From Arthrobacter sp. B2a2-09 (lineage in GTDB: Bacteria > Actinomycetota > Actinomycetes > Actinomycetales > Micrococcaceae), in contig NZ_JAMXIC010000022.1 of the NCBI RefSeq assembly GCF_027587375.1, positions 1 to 64,000 on the forward strand: DNA of 64,000 nt, written 5' to 3'. Both the position numbers and the translations under genes were made by a program. Within the stretch, counting starts at the first letter, position 1. Each line of letters starts with the position of its first letter. Shown here piece by piece: positions 15,634 to 24,559 of this stretch. The notes under the pieces are model-generated. The model saw nothing but the letters and a program-made list of their open reading frames with translations, was not told the origin of the DNA and searched no databases.

Positions 15634-16128
15634 TTAGTCCCGGGGTCCGCCGGTGTCCGCTTCCACGGCCGCATCTGCGGCTGGATCGGCTGGGGCGGCG
15701 GCTTCGTCGGCAGCTTCGTCGGCGCGGGTGAAGTCGCGGCGGACGTTGGCGATGCCTTCCGGGCCCATCTCGAAGCCGTGCTCGCTGCCGGGGTTGATCA
15801 CCAGGCCCAGCTCGTCACCGATGCTGTCCAGAATCGCCGCGCCGTGGGTGCCCAGGACGTTGGGCGCGGCCTCGAGGAAGTGCGATTCCACCCGGCTCGG
15901 GTGGCTGAACACTGCGAGGACAGGCTGGCCCTCGGAGTTGGCAAGGACAAGTGGCTCCACGGCGGCGTCAGGCTTATCCAAGGAGTCGGTGCTCAGGATG
16001 TAGACCTCGTTGTTCAGGAAGGCCAGAATGACGTCCACCGGGTTCGCGTCAGGTTGCCCGGATTTTGCGAGCTTGGACTCAAGGTCGTTCAAAGGCAGGG
16101 ATTCCGGGGCTGCGGGCTGATCTGTCAT
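15634..16128 (-). CDS. SseB-family protein
   Basis: A 164-residue acidic protein whose residues 15-125 match the SseB N-terminal domain pattern (EVYILSTD, LVLANSEGQPVLAVFSHPSRV, GLVINPGSEHGFEM). The tail is Ala/Glu/Asp-rich. The function in actinobacteria is unknown. It is downstream of topA on the same strand but separated from it by a strong palindrome, so it probably has its own promoter. Confidence 0.75.
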   Translation of the reverse strand: MTDQPAAPESLPLNDLESKLAKSGQPDANPVDVILAFLNNEVYILSTDSLDKPDAAVEPLVLANSEGQPVLAVFSHPSRVESHFLEAAPNVLGTHGAAILDSIGDELGLVINPGSEHGFEMGPEGIANVRRDFTRADEAADEAAAPADPAADAAVEADTGGPRD

Positions 16129-16224
16129 GGTTCCACTCGATCATGGTTTCCATGCCGGAAGCAATTCCAGAGGTGGTTCCCGCCCCGCCCTAAGCCCGCG
16201 CTGAGGACACAGATAATTCCCCGG

Positions 16225-16282
16225 GATACGCATATTGCCTGAGGACACCGGAATTCGGGTGTCCTCAGGGAATATGCGTATC
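16225..16282. terminator. Long palindrome behind topA
   Basis: GATACGCATATT and AATATGCGTATC pair perfectly, followed by CCTGAGGACACC with GGTGTCCTCAGG (one mismatch between the two parts), around a GGAATTCG loop: about 25 base pairs. It lies 32 bases beyond the topA stop. It shares its core and flanks with the palindrome at 58491-58552. Confidence 0.75.
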
Positions 16283-16313
16283 GCTAACGGGTTTGCGTGT
16301 CCCCAAGCAGGAA

Positions 16314-19040
16314 TTACTTCTTCGCCGCAGCCTTCTTCGCCGGCGCCTTGCGGGCCGTGGTTGTCCGCTTGACCGGGCCTTTGGCGCGCTTCTCGGCAAG
16401 CAGCTCGATGGCCTGCTCCCTGGTCAGCTCCTCCAGGGACGTGGCTCGCGGAACGGTGATGTTGGTGACGCCGTCGGTGATGTACGGTCCGAAACGGCCT
16501 TCCTTCACCACGATGTTCTTCTCCGAGACAGGGTCCGGACCGAACTCAGCCAGGGGCGGTACGGCAGCGCGTGCACCACGCTGCTTCGGCTGGGAGTAGA
16601 TCTCCAATGCCTGTTCCAGGGTGATGGTGAAGATCTCTTCCTCGGATCCGATGGACCGCGAGTCCGTGCCCTTCTTCAGGTAAGGCCCGAAGCGGCCGTT
16701 CTGCACCGTGATGGGGTTGCTTTCGGCGTCCGCGCCGAGGACGCGGGGCAGGCTCATGAGCTGAATGGCCTCGTCGAGCGTGATCGAGTCAACGGTCATT
16801 GACTTGAACAGCGAGCCTGTGCGTGGCTTGGCCTTGACGGGCTTCTTCGGCGGTTTGGGTTTGCCGTTCTTGTAGTACTCCACCGGCTGGTTTGCCAGTT
16901 GCTCTTCCGTCATCTCCGGGATGATCTCGGTGACATAGGCGCCGTAGCGGCCGTTCTTGGCAACCACGGTGTGCCCGGTGTGCGGGTCCGCGCCCAGGAC
17001 GCGTTCCTCGGGGGCAGCCGTTTCCATGAGCTCCACGGCCTTGGCCGCAGTGAGCTCGTCCGGTGCGAGGTCTTCGGGGACATTTGCTCGCGCCGACTCC
17101 ACGACCTCGCCGGTCTTGGGGTCGACAGTGGGGATCGAGCTTTCCAGGTACGGGCCGAACTTGCCAACGCGGAGCGTGATGCCTTCGGCAATCGGCACCG
17201 AGTTGATCTCGCGCGCATCGATTTCACCGAGGTTGTTGACGATGCTCAGCAGGCCGGGATCGGCGTCTTCACCGTAGTAGAAGTGCTTGAGCCAAGCGGC
17301 GCCGACTGCCTGGCCGTTGGCGATCTTGTCCAGGTCGCCTTCCATGTCGGCCGTGAATTCGTAGTCGACGTAGTCGGTGAAGTGCTGCTCCAGCAAACGG
17401 ATCACCGAGAAGGCGATCCAGCTGGGAACCAGTGCAGACCCCTGCTTCCGGACGTAGCCGCGGTCCTGGATGGTGGAGATCGTGGACGCGTAGGTGGACG
17501 GGCGGCCAATGCCGCGCTTTTCCAGCTCCGCCGTCAGCGATGCTTCCGTGTACCGCGGCGGCGGCGAGGTCTCGTGGCCAACAGCAACGATTTCCGAAGC
17601 GGTGAGGGAATCGTCCTTGGCCACGTTGGGCAGGCGTCGGGCTTCGTCGGAGTCGTCGTCGCCGCGGCTCTCGTCCTTGCCTTCTTCGTAGGCCGCCAGG
17701 AAGCCCGGGAAGGTGATGACCGTGCCGGAGGCCGAGAATTCGGCATCGCGCCCATCGGTAGCCACCGCGCCGAGGCGGATGGTGGCGGTGGAGCCCTTGG
17801 CGTCGCCCATCTGGGAGGCAATGGTGCGCTTCCAGATGAGTTCGTACAGGCGGAAAGCGTCGCCGGTCAGGTGGCTGGCAACCTGGGCCGGAGTGCGGAA
17901 GGAGTCACCCGCGGGGCGGATGGCTTCGTGTGCTTCCTGCGCATTGGCTGCCTTGTTGGCATAGACGCGGGGAGACTGCGGCACGTACTCGGGACCGTAC
18001 AGCTCGGCAGCCTGGCGGCGCGCGGCCGTGAGGGCTTCGTCGCTCAAGGCGGACGAGTCCGTACGCATATAGGTGATGTAGCCGTTTTCATACAGGCGCT
18101 GGGCGATCTGCATGGTGCTCTTGGAGGAGAAGCGCAGCTTGCGGCCGGCTTCCTGCTGAAGGGTTGACGTCGTGAACGGCGCCGCGGGACGCCGGGTGTA
18201 CGGTTTGGTGTCGACTGAGCGGACGCGGAAGTCCGCGCTCTCCAGCCCGGCGGCCAACGACGTCGCGAGTTCCTCGTTGAGGTGCACCGCGTTCGCGGAG
18301 GTGAGGACGCCGTCGTCGTTGAAGTCACGGCCGCTGGCTACCTTCGCGCCGTCCACGGCAGCGAGCTTCGCTTTGAAAGTCGCGGAGCCGGTACCGAACT
18401 GGCCGGTCAGGTCCCAGTACGATGCGGATTTGAACGCCATCCGTTCGCGTTCGCGGTCAACCACCATGCGGGTCACCACGGACTGCACACGGCCGGCCGA
18501 CAGGCCACGGGCCACCTTGCGCCACAGCACCGGGGAGATTTCGTAACCGTACAGGCGGTCCAGGATGCGGCGCGTTTCCTGGGCGTCCACAAGGGCACTG
18601 TCGACGTCGCGCAGGTTGTCCATGGCGCGGTGGATGGCTTCCTTGGTGATTTCACCGAAGGTCATGCGGTAGACCGGAACCTTGGGTTTCAGGACCTCCA
18701 GGAGGTGCCACGCGATGGCCTCGCCCTCGCGGTCCCCATCGGTTGCGAGATAGAGCGCGTCAGCGTCTTTCAGCTGGGCCTTGAGTTCGGCAACCTTTTT
18801 CTTCTTGTCCGGGGACACCACGTAATACGGCTTGAAGTCGTTCTCGATGTCGACGGCGAACTTGCCCACCGAGGTCTTCTTCAGTTCTGCAGGGAGGTCC
18901 GAGGGCTGCGGGAGGTCGCGGATGTGGCCGATCGAGGCCTCGACAATGAAGCCTTCGCCCAGGTACTTGGCGATGGTCTTGCTCTTGGCCGGAGACTCCA
19001 CGATCACGAGTTTCTTGCCGGTTTTTGCCTTGCTGGGCAC
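16314..19040 (-). CDS. topA: DNA topoisomerase I
   Basis: A 908-residue type IA topoisomerase that relaxes negative supercoils. The TOPRIM domain is at 10-125 (VIVESPAKS; metal site DGDREGE 101-107), and the catalytic Tyr is Tyr324 in YITYMRTDS. The C-terminal third has the topoisomerase C-repeat pattern (GPYLESSIPTVDPKTGE, GRYGAYV, GRFGPYLKKGTDSRS, GRFGPYI) and a Lys/Ala tail of the mycobacterial type instead of zinc fingers. The start is GTG at 19040 behind AGGAGA; an upstream ATG at 19082 has no ribosome site. Confidence 0.97.
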   Translation of the reverse strand: MPSKAKTGKKLVIVESPAKSKTIAKYLGEGFIVEASIGHIRDLPQPSDLPAELKKTSVGKFAVDIENDFKPYYVVSPDKKKKVAELKAQLKDADALYLATDGDREGEAIAWHLLEVLKPKVPVYRMTFGEITKEAIHRAMDNLRDVDSALVDAQETRRILDRLYGYEISPVLWRKVARGLSAGRVQSVVTRMVVDRERERMAFKSASYWDLTGQFGTGSATFKAKLAAVDGAKVASGRDFNDDGVLTSANAVHLNEELATSLAAGLESADFRVRSVDTKPYTRRPAAPFTTSTLQQEAGRKLRFSSKSTMQIAQRLYENGYITYMRTDSSALSDEALTAARRQAAELYGPEYVPQSPRVYANKAANAQEAHEAIRPAGDSFRTPAQVASHLTGDAFRLYELIWKRTIASQMGDAKGSTATIRLGAVATDGRDAEFSASGTVITFPGFLAAYEEGKDESRGDDDSDEARRLPNVAKDDSLTASEIVAVGHETSPPPRYTEASLTAELEKRGIGRPSTYASTISTIQDRGYVRKQGSALVPSWIAFSVIRLLEQHFTDYVDYEFTADMEGDLDKIANGQAVGAAWLKHFYYGEDADPGLLSIVNNLGEIDAREINSVPIAEGITLRVGKFGPYLESSIPTVDPKTGEVVESARANVPEDLAPDELTAAKAVELMETAAPEERVLGADPHTGHTVVAKNGRYGAYVTEIIPEMTEEQLANQPVEYYKNGKPKPPKKPVKAKPRTGSLFKSMTVDSITLDEAIQLMSLPRVLGADAESNPITVQNGRFGPYLKKGTDSRSIGSEEEIFTITLEQALEIYSQPKQRGARAAVPPLAEFGPDPVSEKNIVVKEGRFGPYITDGVTNITVPRATSLEELTREQAIELLAEKRAKGPVKRTTTARKAPAKKAAAKK

Positions 19041-19271
19041 GGTTCTCCTACAGAAAAATGAATTGCTTGGGCTCGTGCCCATATTGGCCTAGTTCACCAT
19101 ATTTTGCAGAATCGTGCGTTTCTATGTGCACAAGTGCTGTAGAGGAACGGTGCGTTGGGCCCACGCCGCCAGGGTTACCTGGCCGTGGGGCCCCACCGGC
19201 GAGGGGCCCTGCCTGAGCTTGCGAAGGCTGGGAGCCGGTGGGGACTTGCGAGGCTAGGGTGGCGGTGGGGA
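19041..19271. other. GC-rich intergenic stretch with direct and inverted repeats
   Basis: The topA promoter region also carries CGGTGGGGACT twice (near 19214 and 19260) and its complement CCCCACCG once (near 19184), including GTGGGGCCCCAC. In the minus direction this follows the ArsR gene and could form a terminator, though it has no T run. Confidence 0.4.
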
Positions 19272-19913
19272 CTAGCTTGAAGACGGCGTCCGATCGTCCG
19301 GAATCATCGACCACATCGTAGCGATTCGCACCGCTCCTTCGGGAATCCGCGTGGGATCTTCGAGCTCATATGACCTGATGAGGTCCTGGAATTTGGCCTT
19401 GAGATCCGTCCGCTGATCCGGAGTCAAGTACAGCAGATCGCTGGACAACACCATGGCGGCTGCCTCGTTCGCGGCCTCGCCGCGCTGGCGCCGCTCACCG
19501 CGGGCGCGGGTGAAGGCGGTGGCCCGACGCCGGAAGGCGTCCAGTTCGAGTTCGACGACGGCGATCTCCGGGCTCGGAGCGTTGCCGCCGGATTTGATGG
19601 TGAAGTCCGAACCTGCGGCCTTCCAACGGCGTTCGCGTGCATCGCCCTCGTTGTCCGCAGCAGTCACAATCCCCCATTTCTGGAGGGCCCTGAGGTGGTA
19701 GCTCATGGCGCTCGGCGTAAGCCCAGTCTGCGCGGCGAGCTCGGTGGCCGTGCGGCTCAGCTGCGTGGAATACAGCTCCGAGATGACCTCAAGCCGGGCG
19801 GCATGCGCAAGCGCACGGATCGCTTTGGGGTCGGTGATCTCCACCGTCTTCTCGGGCCGTTTCCGGCGCTTCGGGGATGCCAGCCCGGTGGGTACCCCAT
19901 TGTCTTCATTCAC
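19272..19913 (-). CDS. ArsR-type HTH transcriptional regulator
   Basis: A 213-residue protein. A winged HTH occupies about 25-95 (ITDPKAIRALAHAARLEVIS, TPSAMSYHLRALQKWGIV). The C-terminal part is Arg/Glu-rich and probably helical (AFRRRATAFTRARGERRQRGE). This architecture is usual in actinobacterial ArsR proteins of unknown ligand. The ATG at 19913 is the first in the frame. It lies downstream of the methyltransferase gene on the same strand with a 62-base gap. Confidence 0.82.
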   Translation of the reverse strand: MNEDNGVPTGLASPKRRKRPEKTVEITDPKAIRALAHAARLEVISELYSTQLSRTATELAAQTGLTPSAMSYHLRALQKWGIVTAADNEGDARERRWKAAGSDFTIKSGGNAPSPEIAVVELELDAFRRRATAFTRARGERRQRGEAANEAAAMVLSSDLLYLTPDQRTDLKAKFQDLIRSYELEDPTRIPEGAVRIATMWSMIPDDRTPSSS

Positions 19914-19975
19914 CGGAACAGTTTATCCGCCGGTGCCGCCGCAAATGTCCTATCCCGCTGTCCTATGCCGCTGTC

Positions 19976-21637
19976 CTAAGCAGCGGGAAGCAGGAAACCA
20001 TCACGGACCAGGTTCCCGACATCGGAGAGCAACCCGGCGCGGAAAGCGTCGTCGTCGAAGTCGTCCCCTCCACCGAGCAGGGCGGCCAAGGCACCGATCA
20101 GCTGGCGGACGGACAGCTCGCCGTCACATGCCGACACGAAGCCGGCCAGCTCGGTGCTCAACAGATTCGTCCGGCGCAGCCCCGCACCTTGGCGCAACAA
20201 GATGACGCCGGGATGCTCGGCGCCGGGCCGCTGGTGGCGTTCCTCGGTCACGTCGTCGGCCACCACCAAGTGGGCGCCGGAGAGCTCGTGGGCGTCCAGC
20301 CAGTCGGCGCGTTCGACCGCGGCGGCAAGGTGCGGACCGATCGGTTGTTCGATGGGGTAGGTGATTTCTTCGAAGCGCGCGGGCGCGGCTCCCGGACGCG
20401 GGTCTTCGGGCCGGCGAAGCCAGATCATTCCGAAGCCGATGGCCTCCACGTCGCGGGAAGCGAAATCTTCCAGATAGGCGGCGTAGGCATCACGGTAGAG
20501 CTCGCGATCGCGGCCCTCGGAGGCGTCCTGCAGCCAGGTCTCCGCGTACAGCTCGGGGCCAACCTGTTCCCTCTGGATGAACCACGCCTCCGTGCCGGAC
20601 CCTGCCAGCCACGACGCCGGCCGTTCGCTCCATCCGGCGCCCGCCGGGATCTCCCAGTTGCCGAGCATCTGCGCCGTGCCCCCGGGCGCGAGAACGCCGG
20701 GCAGCGTGCGGACGAGGTTGGCGACGATGTCGTCGCCGGGCAGGCCGCCGTCGCGGTAGGTGAACTGATCCGAAGAGTGCTCGCCGGCACTTCGCGGGGT
20801 AATGACGAAAGGCGGATTGGACACCACCAGATCGAAAGTCTCAGCTGCGACGGGTTCCAGGAGCGAGCCTAGCCGCAAGCTCACCCGGGACTCGAGATCG
20901 GACGGGTCAAGGTGCAGGACCTCGGCATTGAGCATCAGATTAAAACGGGTGAACGCGAGGGCCCGCTCGGAGATGTCCGTGGCCGTGACGTGCTCGCTGT
21001 GGTGCAGGAGGTGGAAAGTCTGGATTCCACAGCCCGTGCCGAGGTCCAGGGCGCGTTTCGAGTGCCGCCGGATGGTGGTCTGGACAAGCGTGGTGGAGGC
21101 CTGCCCGATGCCCAGCACATGGTCATGCCGGAGCACGCCGGGCTGCTGATGGGCGGCGAGATCGCTGGAAACCCACAGTTCAGCGCCGCCGCTCCCATCC
21201 TCATTCGAATCCCAGCCGTACGGCCGCAGATCCACTTTGGCGGCGACAGCACCGCCGTCGTTCTTCTCCACCAGGCCAAGCTCCACCAGACCCGAGGTGC
21301 GGACGCGCGGCAGGGCGGCGTCGACGTCGCCTTCAGTTTGCGGGACAGCGAGAAGCCACAAGCGCACGACGACGGCGAGCGCCGCCTTCGCGCGGTCCGT
21401 CGCCGGATCTCCGGTGAAGGCAGCCGGTTCGGTGATGATCAGTGCAGGGATGAGCTGATCCCGGGCGAGGGCCGCATGGGCGGACTCTCCCAGAAGTCCT
21501 GCCACTCCGTCCACGGTGTAGCCAACGTTTCGCAGGTCGTCGGCGAGCGCTGTGAGCAGCTCTGGAAGGTCGCTGCGGGGAGCGTCGGGGGTTTTCGGGG
21601 TGGTCCCAAAGATGGTGGGCGTTGCGGGATCAGTCAC
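19976..21637 (-). CDS. Large class I SAM-dependent methyltransferase
   Basis: A 553-residue protein with a central Rossmann methyltransferase domain: ALDLGTGCGIQTFHLLHH (about 195-212) binds SAM, and DLVVSNPPFVITP (about 266-278) is the NPPF motif of amino-group methyltransferases such as PrmC and RsmC. Residues 1-180 and the last 200 do not belong to that domain; this layout recurs in actinobacterial annotations with separate DUF names. The substrate is unknown, but the NPP motif argues for rRNA, DNA or protein nitrogen. It is divergent from the lipoprotein pair. Confidence 0.8.
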   Translation of the reverse strand: MTDPATPTIFGTTPKTPDAPRSDLPELLTALADDLRNVGYTVDGVAGLLGESAHAALARDQLIPALIITEPAAFTGDPATDRAKAALAVVVRLWLLAVPQTEGDVDAALPRVRTSGLVELGLVEKNDGGAVAAKVDLRPYGWDSNEDGSGGAELWVSSDLAAHQQPGVLRHDHVLGIGQASTTLVQTTIRRHSKRALDLGTGCGIQTFHLLHHSEHVTATDISERALAFTRFNLMLNAEVLHLDPSDLESRVSLRLGSLLEPVAAETFDLVVSNPPFVITPRSAGEHSSDQFTYRDGGLPGDDIVANLVRTLPGVLAPGGTAQMLGNWEIPAGAGWSERPASWLAGSGTEAWFIQREQVGPELYAETWLQDASEGRDRELYRDAYAAYLEDFASRDVEAIGFGMIWLRRPEDPRPGAAPARFEEITYPIEQPIGPHLAAAVERADWLDAHELSGAHLVVADDVTEERHQRPGAEHPGVILLRQGAGLRRTNLLSTELAGFVSACDGELSVRQLIGALAALLGGGDDFDDDAFRAGLLSDVGNLVRDGFLLPAA

Positions 21638-21710
21638 CGTGCAAGTCTATTGGGGCCCGGTGCCGGCGCCTGCGTCGGCGGGGAGGCTTTCGAGCAGGTA
21701 GCGTTGAATC

Positions 21711-22148
21711 ATGGTATTTCACCCCTCCATTTGGCGACGCGCTGCACTCCTGCTCATTGGCGCAGGCACCCTGGCAGTGACGGCGTGCTCCTCCGGAGGG
21801 TCTGTCTCCAACGCCGACGTCCCCGCGTGGAAGGCGACAACCATGCCTTCGGCGGCCGGGGTAGTCGTGGAGGACTCCGGGAAAATCCCGAACCGCGACC
21901 CCTTGGTCAAGAGCTTCGCCGGCGTCGCTGCGGGAAGCTACGTCTTGACTGTGGCGTGCGACGGCGGCGGCAAGGCATTCTTCGACGTTTCCTCGGCCGG
22001 TACGCGGATCACCGTGGCCGGGGCGGCGTGCAATGGCAGCCGCGAAACGTCCCGCATCAAGGTTCCCTCGACCGGTCCGCTGAGCATCAGCGCAAGCAGC
22101 GTGGATGCGCCTGTCATCTACGCGTACCAACTGGTACCGGCTTCGTAA
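21711..22148 (+). CDS. Lipoprotein, hypothetical
   Basis: A 145-residue secreted lipoprotein: a basic N terminus, hydrophobic LLLIGAGTLAV and the lipobox LAVTAC (lipidated Cys26). The mature part ends in a small beta-rich domain with two cysteines (YVLTVACDGGGKAFFDVS, then AACNGS). The domain recurs in the next gene. It sits outside the membrane; its function is unknown. Confidence 0.8.
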   Translation: MVFHPSIWRRAALLLIGAGTLAVTACSSGGSVSNADVPAWKATTMPSAAGVVVEDSGKIPNRDPLVKSFAGVAAGSYVLTVACDGGGKAFFDVSSAGTRITVAGAACNGSRETSRIKVPSTGPLSISASSVDAPVIYAYQLVPAS

Positions 22149-22191
22149 CAGTCCCCTCGTCCTCGGTTGAAGCCGGGCGTAGAGTCGGATT

Positions 22192-22728
22192 ATGGGGTGG
22201 GCACGCGCCCTGAAGGTACCGACGAGGCGGTCGGCGATTCCCGCCGTCGTGCTTTGGGGTGTGCTCGCGTGCGGCACCATGGCGTCGTGCGAATACACCT
22301 ACGACGACGGCCGTGCACCGGCGAGCACTGCGCCGTCGGCGGTCATCACGGATCCGGTGCTGACCCGCGACCCGGCGCTGGGACAGACCGTCACGGGCGA
22401 CGCGCTGAAGGCTTGGGCGCAGGACGTGCTTCCAGACGTGAACGGGCTGTCCTTCTATAGCAGCCTCGGCCTGCTGTCGGCTGGAGAATCCCGCGACGAA
22501 GAGACCACCCAGCTTCCCGGGGGAACGCATGCGGTGACGCTGGCGTGCCGTGGTGCCCGCAGCGCCGAATTCACTGTGCGAAACGGGAGCGAAGTCCTCA
22601 TCGAATTGATGCTGCGGTGCGGCACCACACGGGTCAAGGTCCTGCAGCTGCAGACCGACGCCGTCCTGGGTATCACGATCACCGCCAACGCACCGGCGAA
22701 CTTCGCGTACCGGGTGAGCCGGATCTAA
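22192..22728 (+). CDS. Lipoprotein, hypothetical, paralogue of the preceding gene
   Basis: A 178-residue protein with a signal peptide and lipobox TMASC (Cys33). Its C-terminal half (GGTHAVTLACRGARSAEFTV, LMLRCGTTRVKV, ANFAYRV) aligns with that of the preceding lipoprotein, including both cysteines and the terminal Y/F-x-Y strand, while the N-terminal part is different. A tandem duplication followed by divergence explains this. The 43-base spacing suggests one operon. Confidence 0.78.
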   Translation: MGWARALKVPTRRSAIPAVVLWGVLACGTMASCEYTYDDGRAPASTAPSAVITDPVLTRDPALGQTVTGDALKAWAQDVLPDVNGLSFYSSLGLLSAGESRDEETTQLPGGTHAVTLACRGARSAEFTVRNGSEVLIELMLRCGTTRVKVLQLQTDAVLGITITANAPANFAYRVSRI

Positions 22729-22737
22729 TGACCGGAC

Positions 22738-23631
22738 CTAGGCTGCGCAGCCTTCCGGGCAACGCAACGTTTCCGGGCTCGAGGCACATTCGGCGCAATA
22801 CAGTGTGAGGTTGCGGCAGCTCAGATTGGAGCAATTTTCAAACTTGTTGGTGGGCGCCTGGCAGCGGACGCATTGGCCGATGGTCTTGGCTTCCTCGCTG
22901 AATTCCATGTGCATGCGCTTGTCGAAAACGTACAGGGAGCCTTCCCACAGGCCCTGGTCCTTGTAGGTTTCGCCGTACCGGACAATCCCGCCGTCGAGTT
23001 GGTAAACCTCCTTGAAACCACGGTTCACCATGAGGCTGGAAAGGACTTCGCAACGGATTCCGCCCGTGCAGTAGGTGACCACGGGCTGGTCCTTGAGGTC
23101 GTCGTATTTTCCCGAGTCGAGTTCCTTGATGAAGTCGTGTGTAGTGGCGACGTCGGGAACAATTGCGTCCTTGAACCTGCCGATCTGGGCTTCGAAGGCG
23201 TTGCGTCCGTCGAAGAACTTCACATCCTGCCCGGCTGCCTTCTTTTCTTCCAGGAGTGCGTGGAGCTCTTCAGGCTGAAGGTGGGTGCCGCCGCCAACGA
23301 CGCCCTTCTCATCCACCTTCAGTTCGCCGGGGGAACCGAAGGACACGATCTCATCGCGAACCTTGACGCTGAGCCTTGGAAAGTCGGCGGCTCCGCCTTC
23401 GGACCATTTGAAGTCGATACCGTGGAAGCCCTTGTATTCCTTGGTGGTCTTCACGTACTGCTTGACGTTGTTCAGTTCCCCGCCAACTGTGGCGTTGATG
23501 CCGTCCGGCGAAATAAGGATGCGCCCGGTCAGGCCGAGCTTCTCGCACAGGGCGCGCTGCCACAGCCGAACGGCGTCCGGGTCTGCGATCGGAGTAAAGC
23601 CATAGAAGAGCACAATTCTGTTTAAAGCCAC
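22738..23631 (-). CDS. trhO: tRNA uridine(34) hydroxylase, rhodanese-type
   Basis: A 297-residue TrhO (UPF0176, YceA) that makes 5-hydroxyuridine at tRNA position 34 in an oxygen-dependent reaction. An N-terminal acylphosphatase-like domain (IVLFYGFTPI, ILISPDGINATVGG) is followed by a rhodanese domain with the active Cys in VVTYCTGGIRCE. A cysteine-rich tail (CVRC, CSNLSC, CAEC) probably binds a metal. The start is GTG at 23631, giving VALNRIVLF as in relatives; the frame is open further upstream but lacks homology there. Confidence 0.88.
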   Translation of the reverse strand: MALNRIVLFYGFTPIADPDAVRLWQRALCEKLGLTGRILISPDGINATVGGELNNVKQYVKTTKEYKGFHGIDFKWSEGGAADFPRLSVKVRDEIVSFGSPGELKVDEKGVVGGGTHLQPEELHALLEEKKAAGQDVKFFDGRNAFEAQIGRFKDAIVPDVATTHDFIKELDSGKYDDLKDQPVVTYCTGGIRCEVLSSLMVNRGFKEVYQLDGGIVRYGETYKDQGLWEGSLYVFDKRMHMEFSEEAKTIGQCVRCQAPTNKFENCSNLSCRNLTLYCAECASSPETLRCPEGCAA

Positions 23632-23756
23632 GTATTTAAGGGTACTTGGTGGCCCCAAACCCATGTGTTGAGCTGCCGTCCGGCTGCCCAAAGTGTTAAT
23701 GGAGCTGTTACTGACGCGCCCTGTTGATTCCCAGACCACTGGCATAGTCTCTCTAC

Positions 23757-24452
23757 ATGAGTCACGACGCCTTGGTTGAAGACATCGCTGAGCTGCTCGA
23801 AGTCTGGGTGGCTGGCTGGTCTGGGTCCCGGAGTTACACAACACGCAAGGAAGGCCGGTTCCCGGCAGCCCTGCGTGCGGACAAAACCGGCGACTGGGAA
23901 TATTTTGCACACGACCCGTCGGATGCCGAGTTCGCCGAACTCGCTGCCAAGACCACTCAAGCAGACACTCGTATCCTGACGATCCTCACGAACGACGTCG
24001 CACGCTATACCCAGTTGGCTCGAGAGAACGGGCTGAACATCACTTCGGATTCCCAGACCATGATGATCGTGGACATGGGAACGCAGGATGCGGAAGACCC
24101 GTGGCTCGCGGATGACGACCTCAAGCTCGCGACCTCCGAGAGCAAGGGCGTCCACTACGCGGTGGTCCATGCCGGCGAAAAGGTGGCAGCCAGCGGCCAG
24201 GTATTCGTGGTCAGGCAGACAGCGGTGTTCGACAAGATCATCACCGAGCCCGACTTCCAGCGCCGGGGGCTGGGCAGTTTCATCATGAAAGCCCTCACCT
24301 CGCAGGCATTTCAACACGATGTTGATAGTGGTCTCCTCCTGGCTTCCTTGGACGGACAGCATCTCTACTCCCACCTGGGGTGGAAGCATGTATGCCAGGT
24401 ACTCATGATGTCTACCAAGCCAGTCGACGAGACTGACCTGTCTGTGGCGTAA
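23757..24452 (+). CDS. GNAT-family N-acetyltransferase
   Basis: A 231-residue protein. The acetyl-CoA-binding loop is visible at about 178-192 (IITEPDFQRRGLGSFIMKAL), followed by GLLLASLDGQHLYSHLGWK. The first 100 residues precede the core GNAT fold. The acceptor is unknown. It is divergent from trhO with 125 bases between. Confidence 0.82.
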   Translation: MSHDALVEDIAELLEVWVAGWSGSRSYTTRKEGRFPAALRADKTGDWEYFAHDPSDAEFAELAAKTTQADTRILTILTNDVARYTQLARENGLNITSDSQTMMIVDMGTQDAEDPWLADDDLKLATSESKGVHYAVVHAGEKVAASGQVFVVRQTAVFDKIITEPDFQRRGLGSFIMKALTSQAFQHDVDSGLLLASLDGQHLYSHLGWKHVCQVLMMSTKPVDETDLSVA

Positions 24453-24559
24453 TCGACCTTCGTTTCGCGTAGCCGACATTCGGCGCCGGGAGCCGCCCGC
24501 AGCAGGTCCGCAGCGACGCCGACAATCATCGGTTTCCGGCGCGGTGACAGAATGTTCAA

